NCBI RefSeq assembly: GCF_050947875.1
Contig: NC_134574.1
Location: 154,344,051-154,408,050 of the forward strand
From: Dermacentor variabilis
Lineage: Eukaryota > Arthropoda > Arachnida > Ixodida > Ixodidae
DNA length: 64,000 nucleotides
Reading direction: 5' to 3'
The first letter of the stretch is position 1. The number at the start of each line of letters is the position of its first letter. This document shows, in pieces, positions 36,118-48,100 of this stretch. The notes beneath the pieces are model-generated. The model worked only from the letters and a program-made list of their open reading frames with translations. It was not told the DNA's origin and made no database searches. The position numbers were made by a program, and so were the translations under genes.

Positions 36118-39100
36118 AGAAGCAGTTCCTCCAATGTAGCTGTGCCTCAGAAATGGTGGCATGTACCCGCAGAATAGGTTGGTCCCACTTTGGAACTATA
36201 CCTTCGTCTCCCCAACTCCGTGCAGTGCAGTGAAAGCTGTCTGTCGTCTTAGCCAAGTAGAAGAAGCACTCCTCCATTTTCTGCCACTTAAGCACAATGC
36301 CGAATGAATGGAAAAGCTTCATGGAGGAATTAGTAGTGCACTGTGGGCAAGCCTTCCTCCTTTCACTTGACACAAATGACAGGCGGCAGTGGAAGACAAT
36401 GAAAACAAGCGCGTATTTACAATTGGAGTCATTCACACTGTTCACTTTCCTGCAAAGATGTGCCAACTTGCCCAGCTAGCACTTTTAGCTTTTGCCGCAC
36501 TGCATGGGGTTGCTGAGGTGGACTATAGTTTAGTTTTGCCTGTCGTCTGAAACTATTTGCCAACGAATTCCTCACTTTTAGCAAGAAGAGTTAAGAGACC
36601 CGAGGGGCTTGACTCTTTCGTTAGCTGCAACTGCGTGAAAAAAAATTTACAGATCCGATGCATATGCTTGAGTCTAGGTGAAGCAAAGCTCAAATAAAGT
36701 GGCTAATTTAATGATTCACAACCAATGGCAACGCGTACAATTTCGTGATGACAGGTGTGTGCACAGAAAAGTACAACACATATCAAACAACGTTTGGGGA
36801 TTCTCTACCTCCTGTGTTCACAGCAGGACAGGCCCTTTCTCGAGGACTGATCAAGAATGGCGCATCCTCGGTGGCGCATACCTAATGGCTAAATTGAATT
36901 AAGTAAAGTAAATTAAAGTGTTTGTGAAATATAATTAGTTAATCAATCAACTGATTGGTGTGCTTTGGATATATCTGTGAGCTGGCTTTATATCTTCATG
37001 TTTTATGTAGAACTTGTACATGGTGGGACATGCCCATGCTGGAGGCCGAGAACCCGTTGGTACACACTGAGTGGCTAAGTCGCAGAAAATAAAGTAAACC
37101 AAAGGATACGTTGTATATAATGCACCTTTCCATTAACAGATTGATGTGCCTTAGAGACGCCTGTGAGCCGACAATATATGAGCAAGTTTTATGTAGGAAG
37201 TTTTTTTTTATATGCACAACAGAGCTGCACAGGCGGGGTCAGCATACAAGGTTTTGTATGAGGCACTTTCCTGAGTGCCGTAACATAGCCATTGCATATA
37301 TTTCCACAAATATAGTCTTTGAGACAACAAAGCCTGTGAAACCAGAGAAAGCATAGTGAAATTTAATTATGTTTATAAGAGAAATGTGTAAATAGTATGG
37401 AAAAAGGATATCGAAAGTGGATGAAAAAGCAACTTGCAACATGTGGGAGCCAGACCTACATCTTCCACATCATGCACGCGGTGCATTACCAATTCAGCTG
37501 CCGCAAAGACTATTCGAGCGTTTACTTTCTTGCACATATGTTATGCATACTAGATCAGCACCACTCTCGAACAAGGCGGCAGATGTTGAACATTCCTCTT
37601 TTAACCACAGGCATCGCATCGTGCCTGTCACCCTTCTTGATTATTCTAACATGCCTGTCATTTATAGTTTGACTTTGCCTCAGCAATGCTATTGGCCTCT
37701 TTAAGCTTCGTCACTCGGAGCAGGCTTCTTAACGTTGGTCACAAAATGAATGCAATAAATTAGCTTTGGTGGCAGCTTTGCACGTGAATTCACCTGACAT
37801 GCACAAGTGAAAATTTTTTCTTTGCAGCTTATTGTGGCTGTCGACCCAGCAGAAGTTCCACGATTGGATGCTTTGGAAGAGAGAGGCATCAAGAATGGTG
37901 TGAAGGACTTGAAGAGACTGGATTCCCGAGAAATTAAAAGCGTGGAGCCAAACTGCACGGTGCGTTCACACACAGCAAGTCACTTGCGGGTTAAAGCCCG
38001 ACTTTGTGTGCATTTATTGCACGGGTGTCGTTACGAATCCTCTTAAACGACCTTTGCTGTATTGGTTTGAGCATGTTCATGTCTTAGCTACGAATGGACC
38101 TACAACATATGGTAAATGCCAGTGATAGAGATAAGGTTATAAGTGAACAACTTACGTTTCAGCAGAGCACAGCCTTCTCCCGCAGCCCAATAATTGGGGC
38201 TGCAGTAATTAATACTAACCTTTATATAATTAACACTTAAAAAAAACAGAGGCATTCATTTGGGAGCACTGCATTACATGTGGACACGAATGAATAAATC
38301 TACAGCAGTTCCAGCCTGAGCTTAGCAAATGACAAAAGCCTATATTTAGGATTGTGTTTGTGCATACCTTTTGATCATAGAGTTTCCTACAATAATTATC
38401 AGAGGAAACTATGGCACTGCGATCCTTCTGCCACCATGGGAATGATGGTTAGTACATGGATTCGTCTTATCTTTGTGCTTGTAGCTTCATACTTTCTTAT
38501 GGCTTCGTTTATTGTGCTTTATTTGCCTTCATTGGCTGAATAAAGCGATCTACTTCTTAAATGCAGAAGGCAGTAAGACTGTGTGAACATGCATAATCAT
38601 TGCTAATTGCAGTGATTCTACTTATCCGCGCGTTTGAGACGTAATGGTTTGAGTATCGGGCTTCTGTGCTAGACGTCTTGTGTTTGAATCCTGCCGTCAG
38701 ACAATTTTAACAATGCCTATTTAATTATTTATAGCACAGCACTTTCTTGAAAATGGTCAGCTTGTGAATCTGAGGTTTATGCAAATTCATGTAATAACCA
38801 TCGTCCCCATGTTGGCTAAACCGCCCTGCTTGCAGCTCCCGTATACACTAGCGCCACAGTTCCCTCTAGTAATTGTATACAACTCCATGCTTTTATCGTT
38901 GTTTGAAAATCCAGCCCGTACACATGCAAAAATGTATATCTGAGACAATGCATGACACGTAATTGTACTTGGCTGAGGTTGTTGCCTGGATAGCATTTAC
39001 CTTCATCTTTGAACAAAGCTAGGACATCAAATACATACACCACCAATAGCAGCAGCAAAGAAAAACGTCACCATTGTGAGCCAGGTTCGTAATTTACTTA

Positions 39101-42100
39101 GAACGACAGAAAGCTGAGCTAGTTAGTAAGGATTCATTGTGCAAAAAAGAGGTGAGGTATGCAGACAGGACGCAAGAGTAGAGAAGTGGACAACACGAAT
39201 GCCGACTATCAACTAAAGGGAGCACTGAGGTGAAAAAAAGAAGAAAGAAGACACAAAACTCATCTGCACAAGCTCTGATATGGTATCACCAGGTGTCAGC
39301 CGGGTACATGTGCTGGTCTACGTGAGAGATAACTGTGAAGGCACTTAATCTCTTCCTTATGTAAAGTAATCGAAGGCTGACTCACGCACGCACTTCCACC
39401 ATTATAGATATGCCACGCCTCTACCATAAGACGCGTATCTTCATTTTTGTGCCTGTACAATATCGCGCATTCATCTAACTCTAGCGTGCAGTTACAGTCT
39501 CTCCCTACATTGCCAAGATTGTAACTGCACGCCAGAGTTAGATGAATGCGCGATATGGTACAGGCATAAGAATGAAGGTACGCGTCTTATGGTAGAGGCA
39601 TGGCACATCTATAATGGTGGAAGTGCGTGCGTGAGTCAGCCTTAAAATACTTTACATAAAGAAGATATTAAGTGCCTTAACAGTTATCTCTCATGTAGAC
39701 CAGCACATGTACCCGACTGACACGTAGTGATACCATTCCAGAGCTTGCGTAGATGAGTTTTGTGTCTTCTTTCTTCTTTTTTTTCGCCTCAGTGCTCCCT
39801 TCAGTTGATAGTCGGCGTTCGTGTTGTCCACTTCTCTTCTCTTGTATCCTGTCTGCACACCTCACCTATTTTTTTGCATAATGAATCGTAATTTACATTC
39901 CACTTTCCCGACTTGGACAGTCAACTAACACATGGAGGTATGTGTTGCGTCCTTCGTGACGGGGCTGATAGCTAGTAAGTAATGTTAATCCACACAAGTG
40001 CCACTAACAGCGCTGCCACCATGAGGCCAATAAATGCCAACAGCATTTGGCAGGCACAATAGCGATATACTCTTTGGGGCCCCGTTTCTGAATAAGCACT
40101 GTTTCACGACCCATGCTGCAGGGTTTGCTGCTACTTGATCAAGTTTCTGTTGTCACTTCTGTGCATGCAGGGCTTGCAGGCACTGTGGTCCCCACACACG
40201 GGTATCGTTGACTGGGGAGAGGTGACGCAATCATACGGTCGTGACTTCATCAGCCAAGGTGGAGATGTCCTGCTGAATTTCCCTGTCCGCGCAATAGAGA
40301 CCGTGGCCGAGAGCCAGTCCACAGCAGGGGGCCTCACACACCCTGTAAGGGTGGTCAGCGACAAAAAGGTACAGCAGAAAAAAAAGCAATGTAGGGCAAA
40401 ATATGGGAAGTTCCTCGCATTCGGAAGGCAATTTGCTGGGTGCCAACCATTACACACTTAAAGAACAATTTCCCAGCGAACCAATCACCCAGATATTATC
40501 AAAGGCATAGATTAATGACTCTCGAATGGTATGCCATGTGTACAGTGTTGTCATTGTTGTGCCTGCTTACGATTGTCATAGTTTCAGTACCTGAATCACA
40601 CTAAGTTGCATGCATTCATATTTAATGTCCTTTCTTTCTTTTTCTTTCTTTTTTGATACCTAAGTCTGCACTGATACAAATTGTTCAAACAAGAAAGTAT
40701 GCACAGCAAACCTTTGGAAATCTTGTGGGAATGTACTGTCTATGGTTGTGGGAGTGATTCTCACATGATCTTCATTGTTCACACCATCTTATACCCTGTG
40801 GTGAACAGCTATTGTAGCCTGACACTTTAAACCGTGCAACTTCCTGTAATCTAGGAATTATACATTGAAAGTTGGTGGGTAATACTCTAAACCTAAGATA
40901 GCCATTTCCTTGAACCAGCTTACTACCTGTTGCATGCCAACGTGTAAATACATTAGGTGTGCTTTCAGCCATTTGTCTGTCTGCATCTTTTATTAGCAGT
41001 GCAAGTCTTATGACAAGCTGTATTAGCTGTAGCCTAGTTTTACCTTGCTTGTTTGTCGCCTTTTTTGTCTTTGTTGCCAGTTACATTAGAGCTTTACCTT
41101 GTTGGTACGTTGTAATAATTTTAAAGAATACGAGGTTACCGTATACGTGGACTGCCATAGCAGTGTTGGTGGCGACATTTTTTTATGCTTTGTCCATCTG
41201 CAATGCTCTACAAGCGTCTTTGCATTACATGGGTGTTCTCATCCAAGGAAAATTGAAAAAAGGACTGCATGTTGATGATTACATGGCTGTCAACACGTTA
41301 CACCAGCAGCTACGTAGAACATGGTTGGTTACTGCTATAATAGCTCCGTGTCTTCTCTGGTTAAACTGCAGCACAGTACAGCACCATCAACATTTATGTC
41401 TCACGCTTATGTCTGCGGTAACCTGACATCCTGTGAATGGTAAAACATACACAAACCGAAACCCTCTATTGAGCCTCAGTGGTCATCATTACCTGCTCTT
41501 TCTGCTGGACATAAATATGGTGCCTCTGCAGTCGTCAACACCAGTACCTCAGTTTTCAACTGGGCTTGATAGAGTAAAGAATTGAACTGTAGCATGTAGC
41601 TACAGTTAGCATGTACACTTTGAAAGGGCATTACCTACTCTGCACTTCATGACACCTGCGTCAGGCTTTGCTGCTTCCCATCAATAGCACAGCACACAAG
41701 TTGGAAGTCACTCGTCCTTTGTGACTTGGCAGGCTTCTGTAAGGCTACTCGTGGTTTCTGGCATGTGTGTATCTCTGCCCTTAACTGGTATTATGATACT
41801 TAAGCATCAGTCCCAAACCTTCAGTCATCAATTGCTCAAGACCCACATCCCAAGCAGAGCCTCTCGGTGCCTTTCTGATCACTTAGTGGAGCAGCACTGT
41901 GCGATGCTCACTACTTTGCTTCACATCGACCATAAGGACACTTAACCGTGTTGGTCCATCTTCATGCCCTTTCATTAGTTCACAAAAGATCAAGGTGTGC
42001 CACTCCTGTTTGTGCATCAGCTACCACAGACTATATGTCACTCTGCACTGGCCAAAAGGGCCTTTTGCAGGACCTGTACAGTAAAACCCATTAATATGTA

Positions 42101-45100
42101 CCTGCCTAAAGTAATTCTGGTTTAACTATAGCCACGATGAATCCCCCACCCTGTCATCATTGAGCCTAATGTATTGGCTGACCACATAAGCTGTACTCAC
42201 TTTACGCATGCCACACAGTTAGTGAGTAGTATTTATTTCATTATTCAGCGTGTAAAAGTACGGCATCTGCAAAATGTCATGCACGTGAACCACAGCAAAA
42301 TTGGGGCGCACGTCCCAGGCTACAGTCGCCACTGATAGTGACATCGAAACATGATAGCTATGACGTGTTTCCTGCTCCCATAGCTTCTAGCGCTTCCATG
42401 TTGTTGTCTTGGATGACGACGTGGATGATGGCCCTTCCATATCCGACACGGTTAATGCGTTGCCCGTCACGAGGGCGTCCGCAGAGAAGTGGGGCCCAAT
42501 GGAGAAACTGGCTTGTGGTGTTGCCAAGTTTTAGGATGCCATCGGCGCTGCGAGGCTGCCTTGGCAGCAAGTGAAAATCATAGATTTTTTTGCAGCTTGC
42601 TCACAAAGAAAATTGTGTGCGAGTGTGTTTGAGTTTGTGCGAGTATGTCCAGTAAGTCTATAGCCGCTCACCTGCCATCACGTAGTGTATACCTGACCCA
42701 CGTTCTGCGCCAACTACGTATTAACAAGGTTTTACTGTATCTGTTACTTGATCATGGTGTCAGCAGAAATGAGAGATTCACTTCGCAAACTTCATTATTA
42801 GCCTATCTCAAAAACTTAGCTGTTGTTGCTTGACAAAAAAGAAAGGCTGCGAAAAGACAATATGTTGTGTGACACCCACACTTTTCGCAGCCCTAAAACA
42901 AATGGATACTTCTCCTTCTCGCTGTCTTAGAACATATCCCTTTAACCACTTCTGCTGTTGAGACAACTCATTTCACAACGTGTTCATTCACTGGGTGTCA
43001 ATTTTATTGAATACATATCCTGGCACACTTCTCTTGGCAGCATGATGTATAGTCCTATAGCTCTTGAACAGCACTATAAAGAAGTTGAACGCTCAAATAA
43101 GGCACTTTTTATTGCTTCAGAGCCTGTTGCCTTATGGGCAAAAACTGTGGACCTAGCATACATTGTCTTTTTCTAAAGTAATGGAGTATTCTAACCGAGT
43201 GGTCTCTGGCAAATGTTAATGTTACTGCTACCACTTTCCCTCGACTGTGCATGCATGAGCAACCTTGTAAATGCAGTAAATGGCAAGCAATGACTTAATA
43301 GCAATGCTATGCTAAGATACTCTATTATTAGAGGTCAAAAAAGCAATAATTGAGGTTGTGAAAAACAGCACATTTACAGTAATAGTTGCATTATTAGGTG
43401 CGAACCATTATAGACCTTAACTTGCTAGCTAACTAAGCACACTACAAAGTGTATACAAGGTTGCTTAAGACGATAGTCTGTGACGATCCATTTGTAAAGT
43501 GATACTTTCTTATAAAGCTATGCGAAACACTGGTCAGTAGATCTGATGAGTTTGTATAAGCATGTAAATCCTTATCCATAGCTTTCTTTCTATAGTGCAC
43601 AAATGTGTGTTGTAATATGCTTTGCAAAACTAACAAATTTGGTTTGAGTTGAAGCATCACTGTTTAGGGTTGTTACAATCGGCCAGCGGGGGTAGTGACA
43701 TTGTAACCTCTCCCCTCTCGCTGCGACGAATCGCTTCGTGAAGGCAACAATATGCCCCCGTCAGGAAGACTTGCAGCGCCACCAAGGCGAGACATGTTTG
43801 GCAGACAAAGCATTGTTACCTAGTTTGCTGTCGCCTTCATGGACCAATTGGAGCAAGAAAACTCCTGGAAAAGTGTGTTCAACGACGTTCTCCCACGGAC
43901 TCCGGTAATCGTCAAGGTCTTTTGACAGATGCGGCAGCCAACTGCGGAGTCAGCTCAGGAACCAAGACTTGCCAGCTTGAGTCAAGCATGACAACCCTTG
44001 TCTACGAGTCCCCACTCCTTTCAGTGTGTTCAGTGAAACAAAAGTGCAGGAGTGAGTATGTGAACCCTCACCCTCAAAGGCGGGTCCTTCGACGATTTTA
44101 GATGCTCCAGTTGGACGAAGGTTGGATGGCAGTTTTCCCTGGCCTAGGTATCTAGGGAAGACAGAGGGAATTTAAGCAGATGGTTTCGACTCGTTGGTGT
44201 GCTACATTTTCAGTCATGCTAGACTGATGAAATGTAACATTCTCCACCCTTCATGTAGATATTGTAAATAAATCCCATACTCCTCGTTCTCGATAAGAAC
44301 AAGTTCCTCCTTTCAGCAACATTCTTAGCGTGGATGGGTCAGATGATGGCATGAGCCAGTCCCTACCACTTTTGACATGCCCGACCCCAACTCTTACAGC
44401 ATAAAAACATTTATGGTGTTCTGCAATTACAGGCAGTCCACTGTCGCTACGTTGTTACCTGTGGTGGCCTCTACTCGGACAAATTGGCGGCACTTTCGGG
44501 CTGCAATCCAGAGCCGAAGATAGTTCCATTTCGTGGGGAGTACCTTGTTCTCAATCCAGAGAAAGCAGATTTGGTGCGAGGAAACATCTACCCAGTGAGT
44601 ATTTCTTCATTTCTGTTTATGCCTCTTTGAACGTTGTACTTGCAGCCAGCAGTGTGGTGCTGGCATTGTGGGGGCATGGTTTTAGCTTTGCTTTAAATAA
44701 TTTCAGAATGCACTCCTTCACGAATTTGCCATTCAAAGCAGCACCCCGAACATCGCCAAGAGTGCCTTCATAGACTTTACGCTGGTTTGAGATTCTGGCT
44801 TCCACTTCGGTTGCGGAGAGGCCAGGAAACGCTCATCCATCGATTACGGCTCGGTGTGGCGTACGCTTACCGATACTTTTACAAGATTGGACAAGAACAG
44901 GACCCTGACTGTAGCGTCTGTCACATTCCCGAGACAACAGCTCACATACTTTGCGTGTGCCCTCAATATGCGGCCCAGCGAAAGACACCTAAATGTAGTA
45001 TTGACTGCTTGGACTCCCACCCCTTAAGAAGAAAGTATTTTTGGCATGTTGAGAAGAGTTGACCATGACCACTTCTCCTTACCCCAGTGAGGAGTAGCAG

Positions 45101-48100
45101 GCTATAGGCACGCTTTCCAGGCTGACCTCTCCTCCTTTCTCTTCATTAATATCCACTCCTCCTCCTCCTCCTGCACTAGTCATACGCACACATCAAAGCA
45201 AAGACATTATGGCTACCATATTTTGACATCACTATAAGTGGTGGCTGCAATCCATAAAAAGTCAGTGCCCTGCAACTTTACTATCCATGGCCTGCACACA
45301 CGACATTTTACTGATTCCGCGCTGGTACACAAAAGGTAAATACTACTTATTAACCATGTGGCATGTGATAAGCAACAACGGCTGAAGCAGTCAGCCAATA
45401 AGGTTAAATGGCAACAGAATGGGGGATTCATCGCGACTGTATTTAAACCGGAATTGCATACTAAGCGGATACATATTAATAAGGTTTTACTGTATTGGCT
45501 GGCTTCCTGTGTCAGCTCCATAATAAGAAGTTGGAGTGCATTTGGTGAGACATATGCAGTGCCCACCACAAAGCCATCTGCATTATACACAGCACATGCA
45601 TCGGTAAACTTAATTCAGGGCAACACCATGTTCGCCCCTCATGCTAAAACTTGTCTTCTCAGAAATGGCAGTCATAGAGGCACAACCTTTACGCCTGTCT
45701 GTAGCATTCTAGCATCTCTACAAACAGACTTGCTGATAGAGAAAAGTCATATTTTGCCTGACGTTAAGAGTTTGCTTTCAGTTCGAGTGGCTGCCACAAA
45801 TTTAGCCTTTTACATGGCTTATCCTTTTGGCAGATTAGGGCTGCCCTAAAGCAAGGAGAAGCCCAGCTGGTTCACATTTGGCACCCATAATTTTCTACTC
45901 ACCGGAAATGACCCTCCAATATGTGGTAGGTGCGGGGAGAGGCTGACCGTCCTCCACATCGTCCTGGAGTGTCGGGAAGCCGAATCTGAGAGAAAAAAGA
46001 CATTTTTCCTTAGCATACCGGCAGCACATTCCTCTTCATCTTGTAATGTTTCTCGGTCCAGAACCGCTTTTTAATACAAACACAGTGCTAGGTTTCCTAA
46101 GAGATGTGGTCTTACATGTTATTAGTCCCATACATTCATAGCGCTTCCTCACTTCAGAAGATGCCGCTGTGATAGTTGTACTGTATAGCACATGCCTTCA
46201 GGCCCTTCTGTTTCAAGGGCTCTGGTGAGGCAGTTGTGCTTTAGCTAATTTTTGCATCTTACATGTTCTGCATATCATATCAATCTTCTGCAATGCAGTG
46301 TAAGGCTCATAGTACTCGTCATTAGTCATCGCCATAATCTTATTGCACATAAAATTTTACGCATTTTAGAGTGACTATTTTTTAGGCCCCTTTACAGCCA
46401 CGTCACATCAAGTTCAGAGAACTCATCATTCCACCGCGAAATCACTAACACTGTCATGGCGCTCTTTGGCCATACCTGGCCCTTGCACCACTAAACAACA
46501 CACATTCATTCAAACCCAGCTGGTTCATAGTTTTGTCTGTGGCAGACCACTTGGGCTGTTACAGCCACCTCAGGAGGTCCATATAGGTTGTCAATAGTTT
46601 TTGTCGGAATGTACTTTATTCTAAGCGAAGCTTTCTTCACCTCTTCCACTTATGTTGCAGATGCTTGCTGCCGTCAGCTGCTGTCTTGTCATTATACTAC
46701 ATCTATGGCCACTTTTAGTGTACCATGGGGTATGTGCCCGAATAAGACAACTTGGGTCACTGTGTATGCGCAGCTGGGCATATCCCACTGGGGTAGGGCC
46801 CGGACAGACAAGTAGAACAAGAAGCAAGAAGGGAATAGAGAGAAGTCACCATCAAGAGCAGCCTCATGTGTAAAAAGAAGTGAAGTGAACAGAATGGGAT
46901 AGAGCGTGCATTAAGTGAGCAGCACTTAGCTATGGACAAGTCAAGAAGGCAAAGTAAACACATTTCAGTAAACATCAAGAAATTTTCGCTTATAACTTTT
47001 TGCCACATGTGTGTGCAAGATCTGTAGCTTTTTCTTCTTTGGGAAAGAAGGGGTGACAACTCAATGCCACATGCTTTGTAGCTCGACTTTCTACACATGC
47101 TTTGCGTTCTGAGTACACATGGGCATGTTTCACTCGCTAAACTGCAGGGAAGGGAGTCCAAAGGCCAGGTGCTGGCATGGGGTCATCTGTCGTGAAAGTG
47201 CATACATGAGATGTCTTGATGGGAGTGCTTGATGGAAAATCATCTGCCAGGTTAAAACGTTATTGAAAGATTGGGTCACTGACCAAGTCAAAACAAGTAA
47301 CTTGCGACGTTACATCGAACTCAAAATGCCTGAAGCTTTCTGTTTTGATTTGACCAGTGATGCACAATCTTTGCTTTAAAAGGTGCAAGCATGAGGACAT
47401 GGTGTTGTGACTTCGGGGTGGAGGATGAGAGACGGACTCTTTCCGCAAATGAAGAAGAAACGAAGAACTTTATACACTACTTACAGATAGTGGATGATAG
47501 CGTACATGTAGCTGTAAGAGCGCATCAGACCGACTGGGCGGCTGGAGGCAACTCTCTCCGTTCACACTGGGCCGGTTCTCCCTTAAGTCCCCTTTGGCAA
47601 CTCCTCGTCGGCAGGAACCAGTTGGGGCAGGTGCTGACGTCACTCGCGTCGATTCTTGATTCGTCGCAGAGATGGCTGGGTGGTTCTTAAAGTCCCCCTT
47701 GTCGAATTCTTGCTTCGTTGCGGAGACATGGGAGCTCTCGTCGCCTGGATGATATGCACATGGTGCACATAGTATGGCAGCTCCCGTCGCCTCGTTGATA
47801 GGCACGTGGAATGCCACAGCAGCACCCCCACTGCCAGATAATACATCCAGAAGTCGGGCTGTTCGACGCGGCTCGACTTATGTGATGTGCTGATTGAGTG
47901 ACGTCCTTGATGGGGTTAAGGAAATGGCTTTGCCACCCTTTTATCCGCTGGTCTTTCTTTTGCTTGGACCGGAGAAAGCTCACGGAGTGACCGAAAATCA
48001 ACGCCAACCACTTCGGTGAAAGTGAGCACTCTCCCAGTGCTCTCCGCAACGCCAGACCAAACTCGATGAAAACAAACGCTCTAACCCCCTCTGTGCTCTC

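Noticed and set aside
44787..45062. 91-codon ORF with Cys/His motif considered as an L2HGDH alternative exon
   Set aside because: The sequence is a LINE C-terminal tail and has no similarity to L2HGDH; splicing from exon 5 to exon 6 keeps phase without it.
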